Source: Sphingobacterium sp. (GTDB lineage: Bacteria; Bacteroidota; Bacteroidia; Sphingobacteriales; Sphingobacteriaceae). Taken from it: DNA of 64,000 nt. Below the pieces are notes generated by a model that saw only the letters and a list, made by a program, of their open reading frames with translations, had not been told where the DNA came from and made no database searches. Where the stretch lies: the NCBI GenBank assembly GCA_031253985.1, contig JAIRVH010000185.1, positions 248,001-312,000 of the forward strand, read 5' to 3'. This document shows, piece after piece, positions 10,046 to 20,453 of this stretch; position 1 is the first letter of the stretch, and every line of letters starts with the position of its first letter. The translations under genes were made by a program, and so were the position numbers.

Positions 10046-10930
10046 ATGAAGACAGCATATTCAGACAAAGAACTTATAAAACTAGTACCCGGATTCACAA
10101 ACAACTATACCACAATAAATGACCTATCCATCCATTATGTTAGCGGCGGTACGGGGGAACCTTTAATCCTTATTCCCGGTTATCCGGAAACCTGGTGGGC
10201 ATATCATCATGTCATGCCCATATTAGCAGAAAATTACCAAGTAATTGTCGTTGAAATTAGAGGGATGGGCAGTTCGGATAAACCCGAAAACGGCTACGAG
10301 AAAAGGAACATTGCCAAGGATATCTACGAACTAGTCAAATATTGGGGCTTTAACAAAGTGTTTATCGCAGGTCACGATATAGGCGCACATGTTGCATTCA
10401 GTTTTGCCTGCAATTACCCTCAAGAAACTAGCAAACTGATTATGTTGGATACACCGCATCCAGACAGCAGTATGTATCAGCTTCCGATGTTACCTATCTT
10501 GGGCGCCAGTTATCTCTATCCCTGGTGGCTCGCGTTTAATCAGGTGAAAGAGTTGCCCGAAAAATTGCTTGAAGGACGCATGTCAATCGTTATTTCCTGG
10601 TTATTCGATAATCTTTTGGTGAACAAAGATAGCATAAGCCAATTTGACAAGTCTGTTTATAGTGAACGTTATGACAATAAAGATGCTATCCGCTGTTCTA
10701 ATGCCTGGTACCAGGCCTTTCCACAAGACATCAAAGACTATGAGAGCTATAATAAATTAAAAATGCCGGTTCTGGCAATTGGTGCAAGTGGCTACGACTT
10801 ACTTCAGCATTCTTTATCAACGATTGCAAACAATCTAATACTTAAAAAAATTGAAAACTGTGGTCATTTTATTCTTGCTGAAAAACCAACTGAAACAGTT
10901 GGATTGATCAAAGAGTTTTTGGCTAGCTAA
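10046..10930 (+). CDS. Alpha/beta hydrolase (epoxide-hydrolase-like)
   Basis: 'PLILIPGYPETWWAYHHVMPILAENYQVIVVEIRGMGSSDKP', nucleophile 'GHDIGAHVAF', C-terminal 'CGHF'; divergent from MerR. Confidence 0.92.
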   Translation: MKTAYSDKELIKLVPGFTNNYTTINDLSIHYVSGGTGEPLILIPGYPETWWAYHHVMPILAENYQVIVVEIRGMGSSDKPENGYEKRNIAKDIYELVKYWGFNKVFIAGHDIGAHVAFSFACNYPQETSKLIMLDTPHPDSSMYQLPMLPILGASYLYPWWLAFNQVKELPEKLLEGRMSIVISWLFDNLLVNKDSISQFDKSVYSERYDNKDAIRCSNAWYQAFPQDIKDYESYNKLKMPVLAIGASGYDLLQHSLSTIANNLILKKIENCGHFILAEKPTETVGLIKEFLAS

Positions 10931-11025
10931 TCGTTTACCATTGTACTTTCCATGTTTATCCTTTTTTAACGATAGAATTACGGATAAAAAACGCAAGTGA
11001 AACAAAGGCAAGAAGGTTTCTCAAA

Positions 11026-11712
11026 CTACTCTTTTGTATAATTTGATTTTCCGGTTATATCAACCTGCTTACCTAAATACTTTGGTTTTCTATTTCTGAT
11101 CACATCCAAGACGGCTTTTGTGACGGATAGCTTTTCTCTAAATGCATAGTATTTATACCCTGGATAAACTCCCCTATCTGCACTATAACCAAATGATTTG
11201 ACGCCCAATTTATCGCCTAAATAGACGCATCTGTTTAGGTGATATTTCTGAGATACCAAGATTGCCGTGTCAACATGAAATATATATTTTGCACGGTACA
11301 TAGTCGAGTAGCTATCAAATCCCGCATAGTCGATGTAAATCTTTGTAGTATCGATGCCATTTTTCTGGCAATATAACTTCATTACCGTAAGCTCATCGTA
11401 TTCATCTCTTCCATTATCTCCCGATAGCAAAATCTTATCCACTTTGTGATTTTTATACAGCGAAATCCCGGCATCCAACCGATCCTTTAAATACCTACTT
11501 GGCTGATCGCCGTTTATGCCAGCACCAAAAATGATGGCTACCTTAGCGTTGGGCACATCTTTAAGTTCGGTGAAAATCGCTCGTTCTGTACTGGAAGTTA
11601 CTTTGCCGTTGGTTAGCACCACAATAACCAGGGCTACTAGACAAAGGATGATAACTGGTAAAACGAACTTTTTAATTTTTTTCATTAGTTTGACTTTCAA
11701 CTGATTTAACAT
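11026..11712 (-). CDS. SanA/YdcF/ElyC-like (DUF218) membrane-anchored protein
   Basis: N-terminal TM, 'VAIIFGAGINGDQPSRYLKDRLDAGISLYKNHKVDKILLSGDNG', 'ILVSQKYHLNRCVYLGDKLGV'. Confidence 0.88.
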   Translation of the reverse strand: MLNQLKVKLMKKIKKFVLPVIILCLVALVIVVLTNGKVTSSTERAIFTELKDVPNAKVAIIFGAGINGDQPSRYLKDRLDAGISLYKNHKVDKILLSGDNGRDEYDELTVMKLYCQKNGIDTTKIYIDYAGFDSYSTMYRAKYIFHVDTAILVSQKYHLNRCVYLGDKLGVKSFGYSADRGVYPGYKYYAFREKLSVTKAVLDVIRNRKPKYLGKQVDITGKSNYTKE

Positions 11713-12053
11713 TGTTATTTATACCCAAATTTAGCAGCAAAACCTATGGGAAATTGAACCAATAATAATTCGCTGCGCATAAATTATCATTCGCAGGCAT
11801 CTGCGGTTTTTTCGATATTTTTCAGATGGTATAAACTTTCTTCTACGAAGATGAGAAAAAAAGTTTCGATAGCAATAATAATACAATAGCAATCCTTACT
11901 ATACAACAACAAATAAAATTACTAATATTGGATATGAAAGGTCATATGTTTTCAAGTATTGGGGATGTAGCCGCTTGGTATATGTTTGTCACATAGACAG
12001 GTCCATTCAATAATTAGAACGGTCTTATCTTTTTTAATTGATATCTTTGCCGT

Positions 12054-13595
12054 ATGAATATCGAAGACATCAGACAGCCTTTCCTCAAAAAATTTCCCGG
12101 AGATTTTTCCAATAATCCTACGCAGCGAAGTACACCAAAAGTTTTATTCGCCACGATTAAACCTGCCGGGTTTGAACAGCCTCAATTCATTGCTTTTAAT
12201 GAGGGTCTTTCTGAAGAAATAGGACTAGGAAAATTTGAAGAAAAGGATCTGAACTTTCTGGTAGGATCTGACCTTCCTGACCATCTTCAAACCTATGCTA
12301 CAGCTTATGCAGGGCATCAATTTGGTAATTGGGCAGGACAGCTCGGCGATGGTAGAGCTATTCTTGCGGGGGAAATTACCAATGCTGAAGGTAAGAAAAC
12401 AGAAATTCAATGGAAAGGTGCCGGTGCGACGCCCTATTCAAGACGTGCTGACGGAAGAGCCGTATTAAGGTCTTCTGTACGCGAATACCTGATGAGTGAA
12501 GCCATGTATCATTTAGGCATACCCACGACCAGAGCGCTAAGCCTCGCCTTTACGGGAGAAGATGTTATTCGTGACATTATGTATAACGGTAATCCGCAAT
12601 ACGAAAAAGGAGCTGTAGTAATAAGAACAGCCGAGAGCTTTCTTCGATTCGGCCATTTTGAGCTGCTGTATGCCCAGCAGGAATATACCTTATTACAAGA
12701 CCTGCTTGATTTCACCATAGAAAATTACTTCCCTGAAATTGTTTCTTCCAATCATCAGAAATATAAAGATTTTTTTGAAAACGTATGTACCCGAACCGCA
12801 GACCTGATGGTAGAATGGTACAGAGTAGGTTTTGTGCATGGCGTCATGAACACAGACAACATGTCCATCTTAGGTTTAACGATTGACTACGGCCCCTATT
12901 CCATGATGGATGAATATCATCTAAATTTCACCCCGAATACTACGGACCTTCCGGGACGGAGATATGCTTTTGGAAAACAGGCACAGATTTCACAATGGAA
13001 TCTATGGAAACTTGCCAATGCACTTTTGCCGGTCATAAAAGATGAAAAATTTCTTGAAAATACGTTAAAGAATTTTGGCATTTATTTTTGGGAAGCTCAC
13101 GACAAAATGCTCTGCAAAAAATTCGGATTTGATGGAATGAAAAAAGGAGATGAAGAGTTTTTCTCCAACTGGCAAGGCTTCATGCAGGACCTGGAATTGG
13201 ATTATACTTTATTTTTCAATCAATTGGAGAAAATAGCGCCTAGTACAAATCTAAAAGAACATTTCAGCCCGGTATCCTACACTGTTTTGGATGAAGAAAA
13301 GCTCGGCAGACTTCAAGACTTCATCGAACTGTACCAATCACGGATTTATTCAAATACGATCTCAAAGGAAGAATCCCTAGGTTTAATGCAAACAACAAAT
13401 CCAAAATTTATACTGAGAAACTACCTCCTTTACGAATGTATTGAAGAAATCAGCAATGGAAAAATGGAGATGCTGACCAAACTCACTCAAGCTTTAGAAA
13501 ATCCATACCAGGAGCTATTTCCAGAGTATTCTCTGAAGCGCCCATCCAACTACGACGATACAGCAGGCTGTTCAACGCTTTCATGCAGCTCATAG
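12054..13595 (+). CDS. selO: SelO/YdiU family protein (pseudokinase-fold protein adenylyltransferase)
   Basis: '[27 protein letters not shown]', '[35 protein letters not shown]'-type block, '[22 protein letters not shown]', terminal 'CSTLSCSS'. Confidence 0.96.
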   Translation: [513 protein letters not shown]

Positions 13596-13632
13596 CAACA
13601 GCTATTTCTTGACTTTAATGCATTTATAGGGA

Positions 13633-14127
13633 CTACAAAACTCGCTGATTTGAAGATTTTTTAAAAATGATTAAACTAAGTAGACAGCCAATAAGTACAC
13701 TGGCCATTAGATAACACTCTAAGTGCATATCCTGATAATTAATTCCAGGTATATCAGCATCGGAGGTAAATTCAGCTCTTTTCAACAGATCACGTAGCTG
13801 AACAACCTTATATTTCAGATAGATCACTCTCATACCAAAAAATATCGATGCTGAACCAATGATAGTCAGTAAAGAAAGCACTTGATTTTTTATCGAAGAT
13901 ATTTTGCAATAATTTCTAACAAACAGGTATAAAAAAGGAATAACCCCAAAAGAGAAAACGAAAATCAAGGTTGGAAAAATCTGTTGGGACAGACTTTGAC
14001 TATCGTTAAATAAAAAATTCTCACCAATAATTTCATTTGTAAAAAAACTCAAAAACCAATCTCTCATAAAAAAGGCCAGGAGACACAAGGCAAGTGACAA
14101 TCCGATAATAATTCCTTTCGTTTTCAT
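13633..14127 (-). CDS. Hypothetical membrane protein (several TM segments)
   Basis: Hydrophobic segments in an intact ORF; no recognised family. Confidence 0.6.
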   Translation of the reverse strand: MKTKGIIIGLSLALCLLAFFMRDWFLSFFTNEIIGENFLFNDSQSLSQQIFPTLIFVFSFGVIPFLYLFVRNYCKISSIKNQVLSLLTIIGSASIFFGMRVIYLKYKVVQLRDLLKRAEFTSDADIPGINYQDMHLECYLMASVLIGCLLSLIIFKKSSNQRVL

Positions 14128-14346
14128 ACGTAATATGCGCTACTATTTAATTTTTATTGTTGGTATTCAATCTTTGTCAATTCGGCATTCCAAAGTTTAG
14201 CATTTTTCAGCTTATTCTTTAGAAAAAGGGCGTTAAAATGGCTCAATTTCATAGTAATAGTGCTCAAATTAAATGTAACAAAAACATATACATTAGGTAT
14301 TTTTAAATTTACAACTATTGGAGTTTTCCATAAAAATACCGTACCC

Positions 14347-14721
14347 ATGAAATTACAAACATTGATCGTCGACGATAACAAATTAAATCACTTTATACTT
14401 GATTTCTATTTGCGGGAAAATGGATCGTTTTCTCATCCGATATCATTATATAGCGGATCGGAGGTAATTGAAAAATTAAAGGAAACAAGTACTATAAACG
14501 AAAATGTCCTTATATTTTTGGATATCAACATGCCTCAAATCAATGGATGGCAAGTATTGGATTTTATCGATCAATTTTATCTTAGGGACAATATCAGTGT
14601 TATAGTCCTCACATCAGAATCTTCTCCGCAAATAAGGGAAAGAGCATTCGCCTACACTAGTGTTATCAATTTTATCGAAAAACCGATCAATAAAGAGAAG
14701 ATCCTAGAAATACTTCCCTGA
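14347..14721 (+). CDS. Stand-alone response regulator receiver protein
   Basis: Start MKLQTLIVDDNKLNH; acidic pair, 'VLIFLDINMPQINGWQVLDFI' phosphoacceptor, 'IVLTSES', 'FIEKPINKEKI'. Confidence 0.9.
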   Translation: MKLQTLIVDDNKLNHFILDFYLRENGSFSHPISLYSGSEVIEKLKETSTINENVLIFLDINMPQINGWQVLDFIDQFYLRDNISVIVLTSESSPQIRERAFAYTSVINFIEKPINKEKILEILP

Positions 14722-15487
14722 ATTCTGTTGGTGTCTGTTTTGTGATCTTTTTGAAAAATGCCAAAAAATTATTTGTCTCTGAGAAGCCCAAATTAGCGCT
14801 AATTTCTTTTAAAGTTAACTCGGGCCTTTTGAGGTATTCCTTGGCTCTTTCAACAATATAATTATCCAATATACTCTTGGGGCTTTTCCCGTAAACTTCT
14901 TTTGTTATTTTCGATAATGTCCTTTTACTTACCATAATTTCATCTGCATAAAAAGACATCCTCTTATTGATATTGTGGTACATAACAATGGCACCAAAAA
15001 ACTTATAGGCCCGTTCTTGATTATAGGTTTTCACGTTTAACTCCTTTTCGTTACTCCTATTGAGCAGTAAATTATAGTGCAGAACTATATTTCCCAACAT
15101 ACTGGAAATAAACTTTTCCCCTAATCCATAGACTTCATTTACCTGATATCTACGGATCATACTTCCCATATACTTCAGGTATTGCATTTCACCTTCGTCA
15201 AATTCGAAAGTAAATTCATCCCTTTCCCGATTATCAAAAAGCACACGAACAGTAGGATCTATAAGTAACACTTTATTAAAGAAAAGAATCTCCATGTCTG
15301 CCAATATCTCAATCTCAGTATCGTATTTTAATTCCACTATTTTCGCGATCTGTATATATCTATCCCGTTCCTTAATTAAAAATCTGGAAATGGACATCAT
15401 CTCAAAACATTTTACATATTTTCTATATAGCTCCGGTTCTTTTAAAAGCTCAGAACCTGATATCATTAAATAATTTCCTATATGCAT
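14687..15487 (-). CDS. AraC family transcriptional regulator
   Basis: C-terminal AraC HTH 'MVSKRTLSKITKEVYGKSPKSILDNYIVERAKEYLKRPELTLKEISANLGFSETNNFLAFFKKITKQTPTEFR'. Confidence 0.93.
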   Translation of the reverse strand: MHIGNYLMISGSELLKEPELYRKYVKCFEMMSISRFLIKERDRYIQIAKIVELKYDTEIEILADMEILFFNKVLLIDPTVRVLFDNRERDEFTFEFDEGEMQYLKYMGSMIRRYQVNEVYGLGEKFISSMLGNIVLHYNLLLNRSNEKELNVKTYNQERAYKFFGAIVMYHNINKRMSFYADEIMVSKRTLSKITKEVYGKSPKSILDNYIVERAKEYLKRPELTLKEISANLGFSETNNFLAFFKKITKQTPTEFREVFLGSSLY

Positions 15488-15773
15488 TAACTATAATTAT
15501 TGTCAGGAATTTGTTGCGCGTTCTTTCGATAAAAAAATAATAAATTGCTTTTTATCAAAAACCTCTCCATAATTATTCTTTGGAAATTATTTTCATAGAC
15601 TCTATTTTCAAATAACTAAAATTCAAACGATTCCTGGATAACACTATTTTAAATTGCCGCAGAACATGCGCTATATAAAAACATAGGAAGCAAGTTTTTA
15701 GAAAATACTTGCCTTAAGACAAGTATTGAAGGCCATTTATCCTGTAGTTTTATAACATTAACATTTCTTAATT

Positions 15774-16412
15774 ATGCAAAGTGTGTTTCTCACTGTAACA
15801 ATAAGTTGTCTTATTCTATTCTGGCTGGCTGTGCAGCACAAACGCTCCGTAATAGTTTATATCACCTGGGCATTCATCATATCATCTGCAGCAATTGCAG
15901 GATTCTTCGTACGATTTCCCGCTTCTTTCGCCTTAACCTTATTAGGAACAGCGATAACAATCCTCTGTTGTTATAAGTTATTGGCACATTCAAAAATAAA
16001 TATGTATTTACTTTTGGCCATCCATCTCTTACGTATTCCTGTGGAATATCTGCTTTTTGCTTTATTCAAAGCTAAAATGCTGCCACGGGAGATGACTTTT
16101 ATTGGCTGTAATCATGATCTATTTTTTGGAATCACAGCATTTGTATTTTTGCTCACAGGAATTTTCTATCGTAAAATTTTCAATTTTCAGATTTTCAGGT
16201 TATGGAATATATTCGGTGTTTGTTCAGTTCTCATTGTTGTTATTCTAGGTATATTGTCGTCACCAATTCCTATACAAACCATAGCTTTTGATCAGCCCAA
16301 TATTGCTATGCTACAGTTTCCTTATGCTTTATTACCCAACGTGATTGTACCTTTGGTAATCCTGTCCCACATTCTCCTGTTGAGGAATTCTATTACATCA
16401 AAATTCCAATAG
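15774..16412 (+). CDS. Hypothetical polytopic membrane protein
   Basis: Multiple TM segments in an intact 212-aa ORF. Confidence 0.65.
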   Translation: MQSVFLTVTISCLILFWLAVQHKRSVIVYITWAFIISSAAIAGFFVRFPASFALTLLGTAITILCCYKLLAHSKINMYLLLAIHLLRIPVEYLLFALFKAKMLPREMTFIGCNHDLFFGITAFVFLLTGIFYRKIFNFQIFRLWNIFGVCSVLIVVILGILSSPIPIQTIAFDQPNIAMLQFPYALLPNVIVPLVILSHILLLRNSITSKFQ

Positions 16413-16485
16413 CAGCACGACAATCTCCTCGTTTGATTACACCACGAAAAAAGTGTTTCATATTTTTTTTGTATATTATCTCACT

Positions 16486-16734
16486 ATGAAAATAGTAGAT
16501 ATAACAAAAGAGACTTTAATCACGGCTCAGAATCAGGGCTACACCGTATTGATTACCAAGTTTAATTCTGATCCCTTATATCCTAAATGGGTGATGGATA
16601 AGATAGAAAAAGACAAAATAGAATCCAACAAAAAAAGATTAAGCGAGAATTATCAATTATGCTATTCGATCAAAGAAGCTATAAATACGATTGATAGCCG
16701 GCCTTTTATCGGAAAATTACAGCTAAGCAATTAG
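16486..16734 (+). CDS. Small hypothetical protein
   Basis: Internal start MKIVDITKETLITAQNQGYTVLITKFNSDPLYPKW; followed by terminator hairpin. Confidence 0.6.
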   Translation: MKIVDITKETLITAQNQGYTVLITKFNSDPLYPKWVMDKIEKDKIESNKKRLSENYQLCYSIKEAINTIDSRPFIGKLQLSN

Positions 16735-16760
16735 TCCGCTGGTTGACTTAATATATAGGA

Positions 16761-16800
16761 AGGCTACAGTAACCAATATCAGGACTGTAGCCTTTATTTT
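16761..16800 (+). terminator. Intrinsic terminator
   Basis: aggctacagt ... actgtagcct followed by ttattttt. Confidence 0.8.
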
Positions 16801-17055
16801 TGAAACCGAATTGTGAAATATGATAGAATAATAGGTACGCATATTTCAGCTCCGAACTGCTTCAGGAAATTTGCTCGTTTTTAATAACCTATAAAAAAAT
16901 AGATTAGCTTTCCTTTGATAATTGTTACAAAAATAAATGGATACAGTTTAATTTAATAAATCCTTCTTTTTACATGGCGTTGTCTTTACCTCTAATTCTT
17001 TTTAACTTTGATATTATAGTAGCACAGGGAGAAAAACCAGTTAAAAAAGCTAATT

Positions 17056-17451
17056 ATGATCAATCAAATAAAAGAATTTAAGGAAAATGCGATTGCCCTG
17101 GAATTATTGGATAATTTTACCGAGACGGATGCTTTATTCATTGAACACCTTTTCCAAAAAAAGCTCGATCAAGGTTATAAGCATGTCAACATACTCATCA
17201 AGGTAAAGGATCTGTCCGTAATGAAGCATATGGAATTAAAAGGATTCGTTGAGGGCGAGTTATGGGGCTTTAAACATTTTGCGAAAATAGGACGCTGTGC
17301 CGTTGTATCTCACTCCAAGTTTATGAAATCAATTGTTAATGTCGAAAATAATATCCTCCGTTTGTTCAATTCTGCTTTGGAAGAGAGATATTTTGATGAG
17401 ACAGAATTAGACGACGCATTAAAGTTTATAACACCTCAAACCGGAGGCTGA
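17056..17451 (+). CDS. SpoIIAA/STAS-like small protein
   Basis: 'HVNILIKVKDLSVMKHMELKGFVEGELWGFKHFAKIGRCAVVSHSKFMKSIVNVENNI' resembles the SpoIIAA-like family. Confidence 0.6.
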   Translation: MINQIKEFKENAIALELLDNFTETDALFIEHLFQKKLDQGYKHVNILIKVKDLSVMKHMELKGFVEGELWGFKHFAKIGRCAVVSHSKFMKSIVNVENNILRLFNSALEERYFDETELDDALKFITPQTGG

Positions 17452-17526
17452 TACATCAATGCACAAAGGAAATTAGCAAGTTTATAAGTCAGCGGCTTAT
17501 TTGAAATTCTCTTTGGATCGATTTTC

Positions 17527-17570
17527 CTCCTGTTGATCCAACCTAACTTTTTTTGATGGATCAACAGGAG
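17527..17570. terminator. Bidirectional terminator between convergent genes
   Basis: ctcctgttgatcca ... tggatcaacaggag, 14-bp perfect stem. Confidence 0.75.
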
Positions 17571-17670
17571 AAAAAAACCATAAACTTTACCTCAGAGGAA
17601 ATCATAAGGATCGACATGGAGTAGATTTGTAGCAGTGAAAATGAGCTAAAAATATGATCCTAGCTAACAA

Positions 17671-18639
17671 TTATTCCTGGCGTCCACTAGCCTGGGGTGC
17701 TTCCGACAATTGAGCGTTACTGGGCCCTTCAATCTTTTGCGCTGCTGCCATGGAAACAACCAAATCATTCAGCATGGAGCTTGCGGCCGTCGGCGAGTTG
17801 GGAAGTAAAACCAAATTGCTTCTACTATTGGCTCCAATAGCGTTCAAAGTGTCATAATGTTGAGTCACAACAATTAAAGCGGATGCTTCCTGGGCGTTGA
17901 TATCGGCGGCATTTAGCATTTTTACAGATTCTTCCAGTCCTTTTGCAATCTCCCTTCTTTGGTCCGCAATACCCTGTCCCTGAAGCTTTTTAGACTCTGC
18001 TTCAGCTTTTGCTACGGCAACAATTCGTATTCTTTGGGCTTCAGATTCATATTCTGCGGCGGTTTTTTCACGTTCTGCAGCGTTGATTCTGTTCATAGCG
18101 TGTTTTACCTGTTCATCAGGATCAATATCTGTCACTAATGCTTTGATTATATCATAACCGTAGCTCTGCATCGCATCCTGCAATTCACTTTTTACGGCGA
18201 TAGCAATATCATCCTTTCTGACAAAGACATCATCTAATTTTGTTTTTGGAACCTCCGCACGCACAACATCAAAAACATAAGATGTAATCTGATTTTCGGG
18301 ATTTTCCAAACGATAATAAGCATCCTTTACATTGTCTCTGATTACCTGATACTGAACAGAAACTTTCATCTTGATGAAAACATTATCTAACGTTTTGGTA
18401 TCAATCATGACATCCAATTGCTTGATACGAAGATTCAGGCGTTTAGCGATCTGATCCAAAAACGGAATTTTTAAATGCAAACCAGCATGACTTACTTTCA
18501 AAAATTTACCTAACCTTTCGATCACAACCGCAGATTCCTGTTTTACTGTATAAAATGAAGCAAACAATGTAATGAGTCCGAAAAAAACTAGAATTCCTAA
18601 ATATATCATAACCTTAGATTTAATATTGATGATACACAA
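17671..18639 (-). CDS. SPFH/Band 7 (stomatin/QmcA-like) membrane protein
   Basis: N-terminal TM, 'VKQESAVVIERLGKFLKVSHAGLHLKIPFLDQIAKRLNLRIKQLDV', 'AAEREKTAAEYESEAQRIRIVAVAKAEAESKKLQGQGIADQR'. Confidence 0.93.
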   Translation of the reverse strand: MCIINIKSKVMIYLGILVFFGLITLFASFYTVKQESAVVIERLGKFLKVSHAGLHLKIPFLDQIAKRLNLRIKQLDVMIDTKTLDNVFIKMKVSVQYQVIRDNVKDAYYRLENPENQITSYVFDVVRAEVPKTKLDDVFVRKDDIAIAVKSELQDAMQSYGYDIIKALVTDIDPDEQVKHAMNRINAAEREKTAAEYESEAQRIRIVAVAKAEAESKKLQGQGIADQRREIAKGLEESVKMLNAADINAQEASALIVVTQHYDTLNAIGANSRSNLVLLPNSPTAASSMLNDLVVSMAAAQKIEGPSNAQLSEAPQASGRQE

Positions 18640-18775
18640 ACTTACGTCTTTCCACTGTTATTCTGATACCAATTTTATTATTTTCTGGGAAGAATTGCTA
18701 TTTCTGATGTCGGATCAGAAACTTGGTAGTGAGAGCAAAATCTTAATTAATATCTTCAAATCACAACTATAGTAT

Positions 18776-19669
18776 TTATTCTGGTTGGATGATGACATAG
18801 TGAATGAATTTAAATTCATTTTTTACACTTGTACGGATCCGGGAAATGGCCATTGTGATATCCTCGGTATCGAGGTCATCCTTAAAATCAATGATGAGCA
18901 TCAGTATAACGTCCTCTGGCGACTGATAAGTAGATAAAATATTTTTTGTTTTTAAAACACAAATATCCTGTTCTACAAGTGCGGCAATTTTATTTCTTGT
19001 TTCGGAAGCTATCCCCTCGCCCATCAGTAAACTTCTACTTTCTCTAGCCAAAATGAAGGAAACGAAAACCAGCAACAATCCAACAATTATAGAAGCCAAT
19101 CCATCTAATTCAGGGATCTTAAGTGAGTGGCTCAGTGCCATCAGGATCATAACGATAATAAGTCCTGCCACCGCTGCTCCATCTTCAAAAACGACTAGAA
19201 AACTGGAAGGGTCCTTGCTTTTAATAATTGTGTCCCACCAGCCTAGCCCATTACGGGTTTTGTTAAATGCTTTTAAAGCGATTATAAAGGAGGTGCCTTC
19301 GAAAATGAGTGAAAGGATCAGAACAATATAATTCCAGAAAGGATCAGTCATTAATTGTGGTTGCCGCATATGCGCAATTCCCTGATAAATTGACAACGCG
19401 CCACCAAGACCAAAAATAAGGATAGAAACTACAAAAGACCAAAAGTATAGTTCCTTCCCGTAGCCAAATGGATGCGATTTGTCCGGCGCCTTTTTACTTC
19501 GCCTCAATCCATATAATATTAACAACTGGTTAGCTGTATCCACAGTTGAGTGGATACCTTCGGAAATCATAGAGGAACTATTGGTAAATGATCCAGCGAT
19601 AAATTTGGTCAGTGCAATCAATAGATTGGCAGCAAGAGCACTATAAATCGATTTTTTGTTATTATTCAT
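18776..19669 (-). CDS. Cation diffusion facilitator family transporter
   Basis: 'SSMISEGIHSTVDTANQLLILYGLRRSKKAPDKSHPFGYGKELYFWSFV' CDF signature and HPFGYG. Confidence 0.94.
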   Translation of the reverse strand: MNNNKKSIYSALAANLLIALTKFIAGSFTNSSSMISEGIHSTVDTANQLLILYGLRRSKKAPDKSHPFGYGKELYFWSFVVSILIFGLGGALSIYQGIAHMRQPQLMTDPFWNYIVLILSLIFEGTSFIIALKAFNKTRNGLGWWDTIIKSKDPSSFLVVFEDGAAVAGLIIVMILMALSHSLKIPELDGLASIIVGLLLVFVSFILARESRSLLMGEGIASETRNKIAALVEQDICVLKTKNILSTYQSPEDVILMLIIDFKDDLDTEDITMAISRIRTSVKNEFKFIHYVIIQPE

Positions 19670-20083
19670 TAATTAATAATCTTTAAAAAAACAATTTTGT
19701 TTATCATTAACACTTTCGAATAATTAATTACCAATCGCGCCCCTTTTTTGTTAGCTGCATCATATGAAGTATAAGTACACTTTACATTTCGATATTGTAA
19801 AAATGAAGCGATAAATGAATAAATATAACTTATAGCTATAGCACAATTAACACACCTCAATAGTTTTTATTTGTTGCTGAAACAGCAATTTTATCTATAA
19901 TTATTAATACAGATAACATCTTCCAACCACCTGAAATTCAATAAATATCAACAATATATAGATCTCAAAAAAATAGTATCCGCTGCGGAGATGTCATTAA
20001 ATCTCCACATTTTCCATTCTCAATTACATTAGTTAATTTTTCCATTTTCTATTTCTCTATATTTATACCGAAAATTACAGCTA

Positions 20084-20440
20084 GTGAAAAAGAAAATTGT
20101 GCTTATTCAGGATAATAAAGATATTCTGGAGGTAATGGAAGAGATCTTAGAAGATGAGGGATTCAAGGTAGTCCCCTCATTGACTACTGCTCCGATTGAC
20201 AAAATTGAGGATATCGATCCTGATCTGGTTATTGTTGATGACAACATTAAGGGGAATAAAAAAGGGTCGAAAGTAATAAAAGAATTGAAAGAGGACCCTC
20301 AAACAGAAGATTTATCTGCTGTATTGACATCCACGGCCAATGACCTGCCTCAAAAGGCAATAGAATGTAAAGCAGATGACTACATTGAAAAACCATTTGA
20401 CATTGATCATATGGTTGACGTGGTAAAAAAGAATTCCTAA
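20084..20440 (+). CDS. Stand-alone response regulator receiver protein (GTG start)
   Basis: 'KIVLIQDNKDILEVMEEILEDEGF', 'DLVIVDDNIKG', 'LTSTAND', 'DDYIEKPFDI'. Confidence 0.88.
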   Translation: MKKKIVLIQDNKDILEVMEEILEDEGFKVVPSLTTAPIDKIEDIDPDLVIVDDNIKGNKKGSKVIKELKEDPQTEDLSAVLTSTANDLPQKAIECKADDYIEKPFDIDHMVDVVKKNS

Positions 20441-20453
20441 TCGAACGCTGTCC

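Noticed and set aside
10046-10930. MerR plus divergent hydrolase as a novel resistance unit
   Set aside because: Common arrangement of a regulator and an ordinary alpha/beta hydrolase; nothing specific seen
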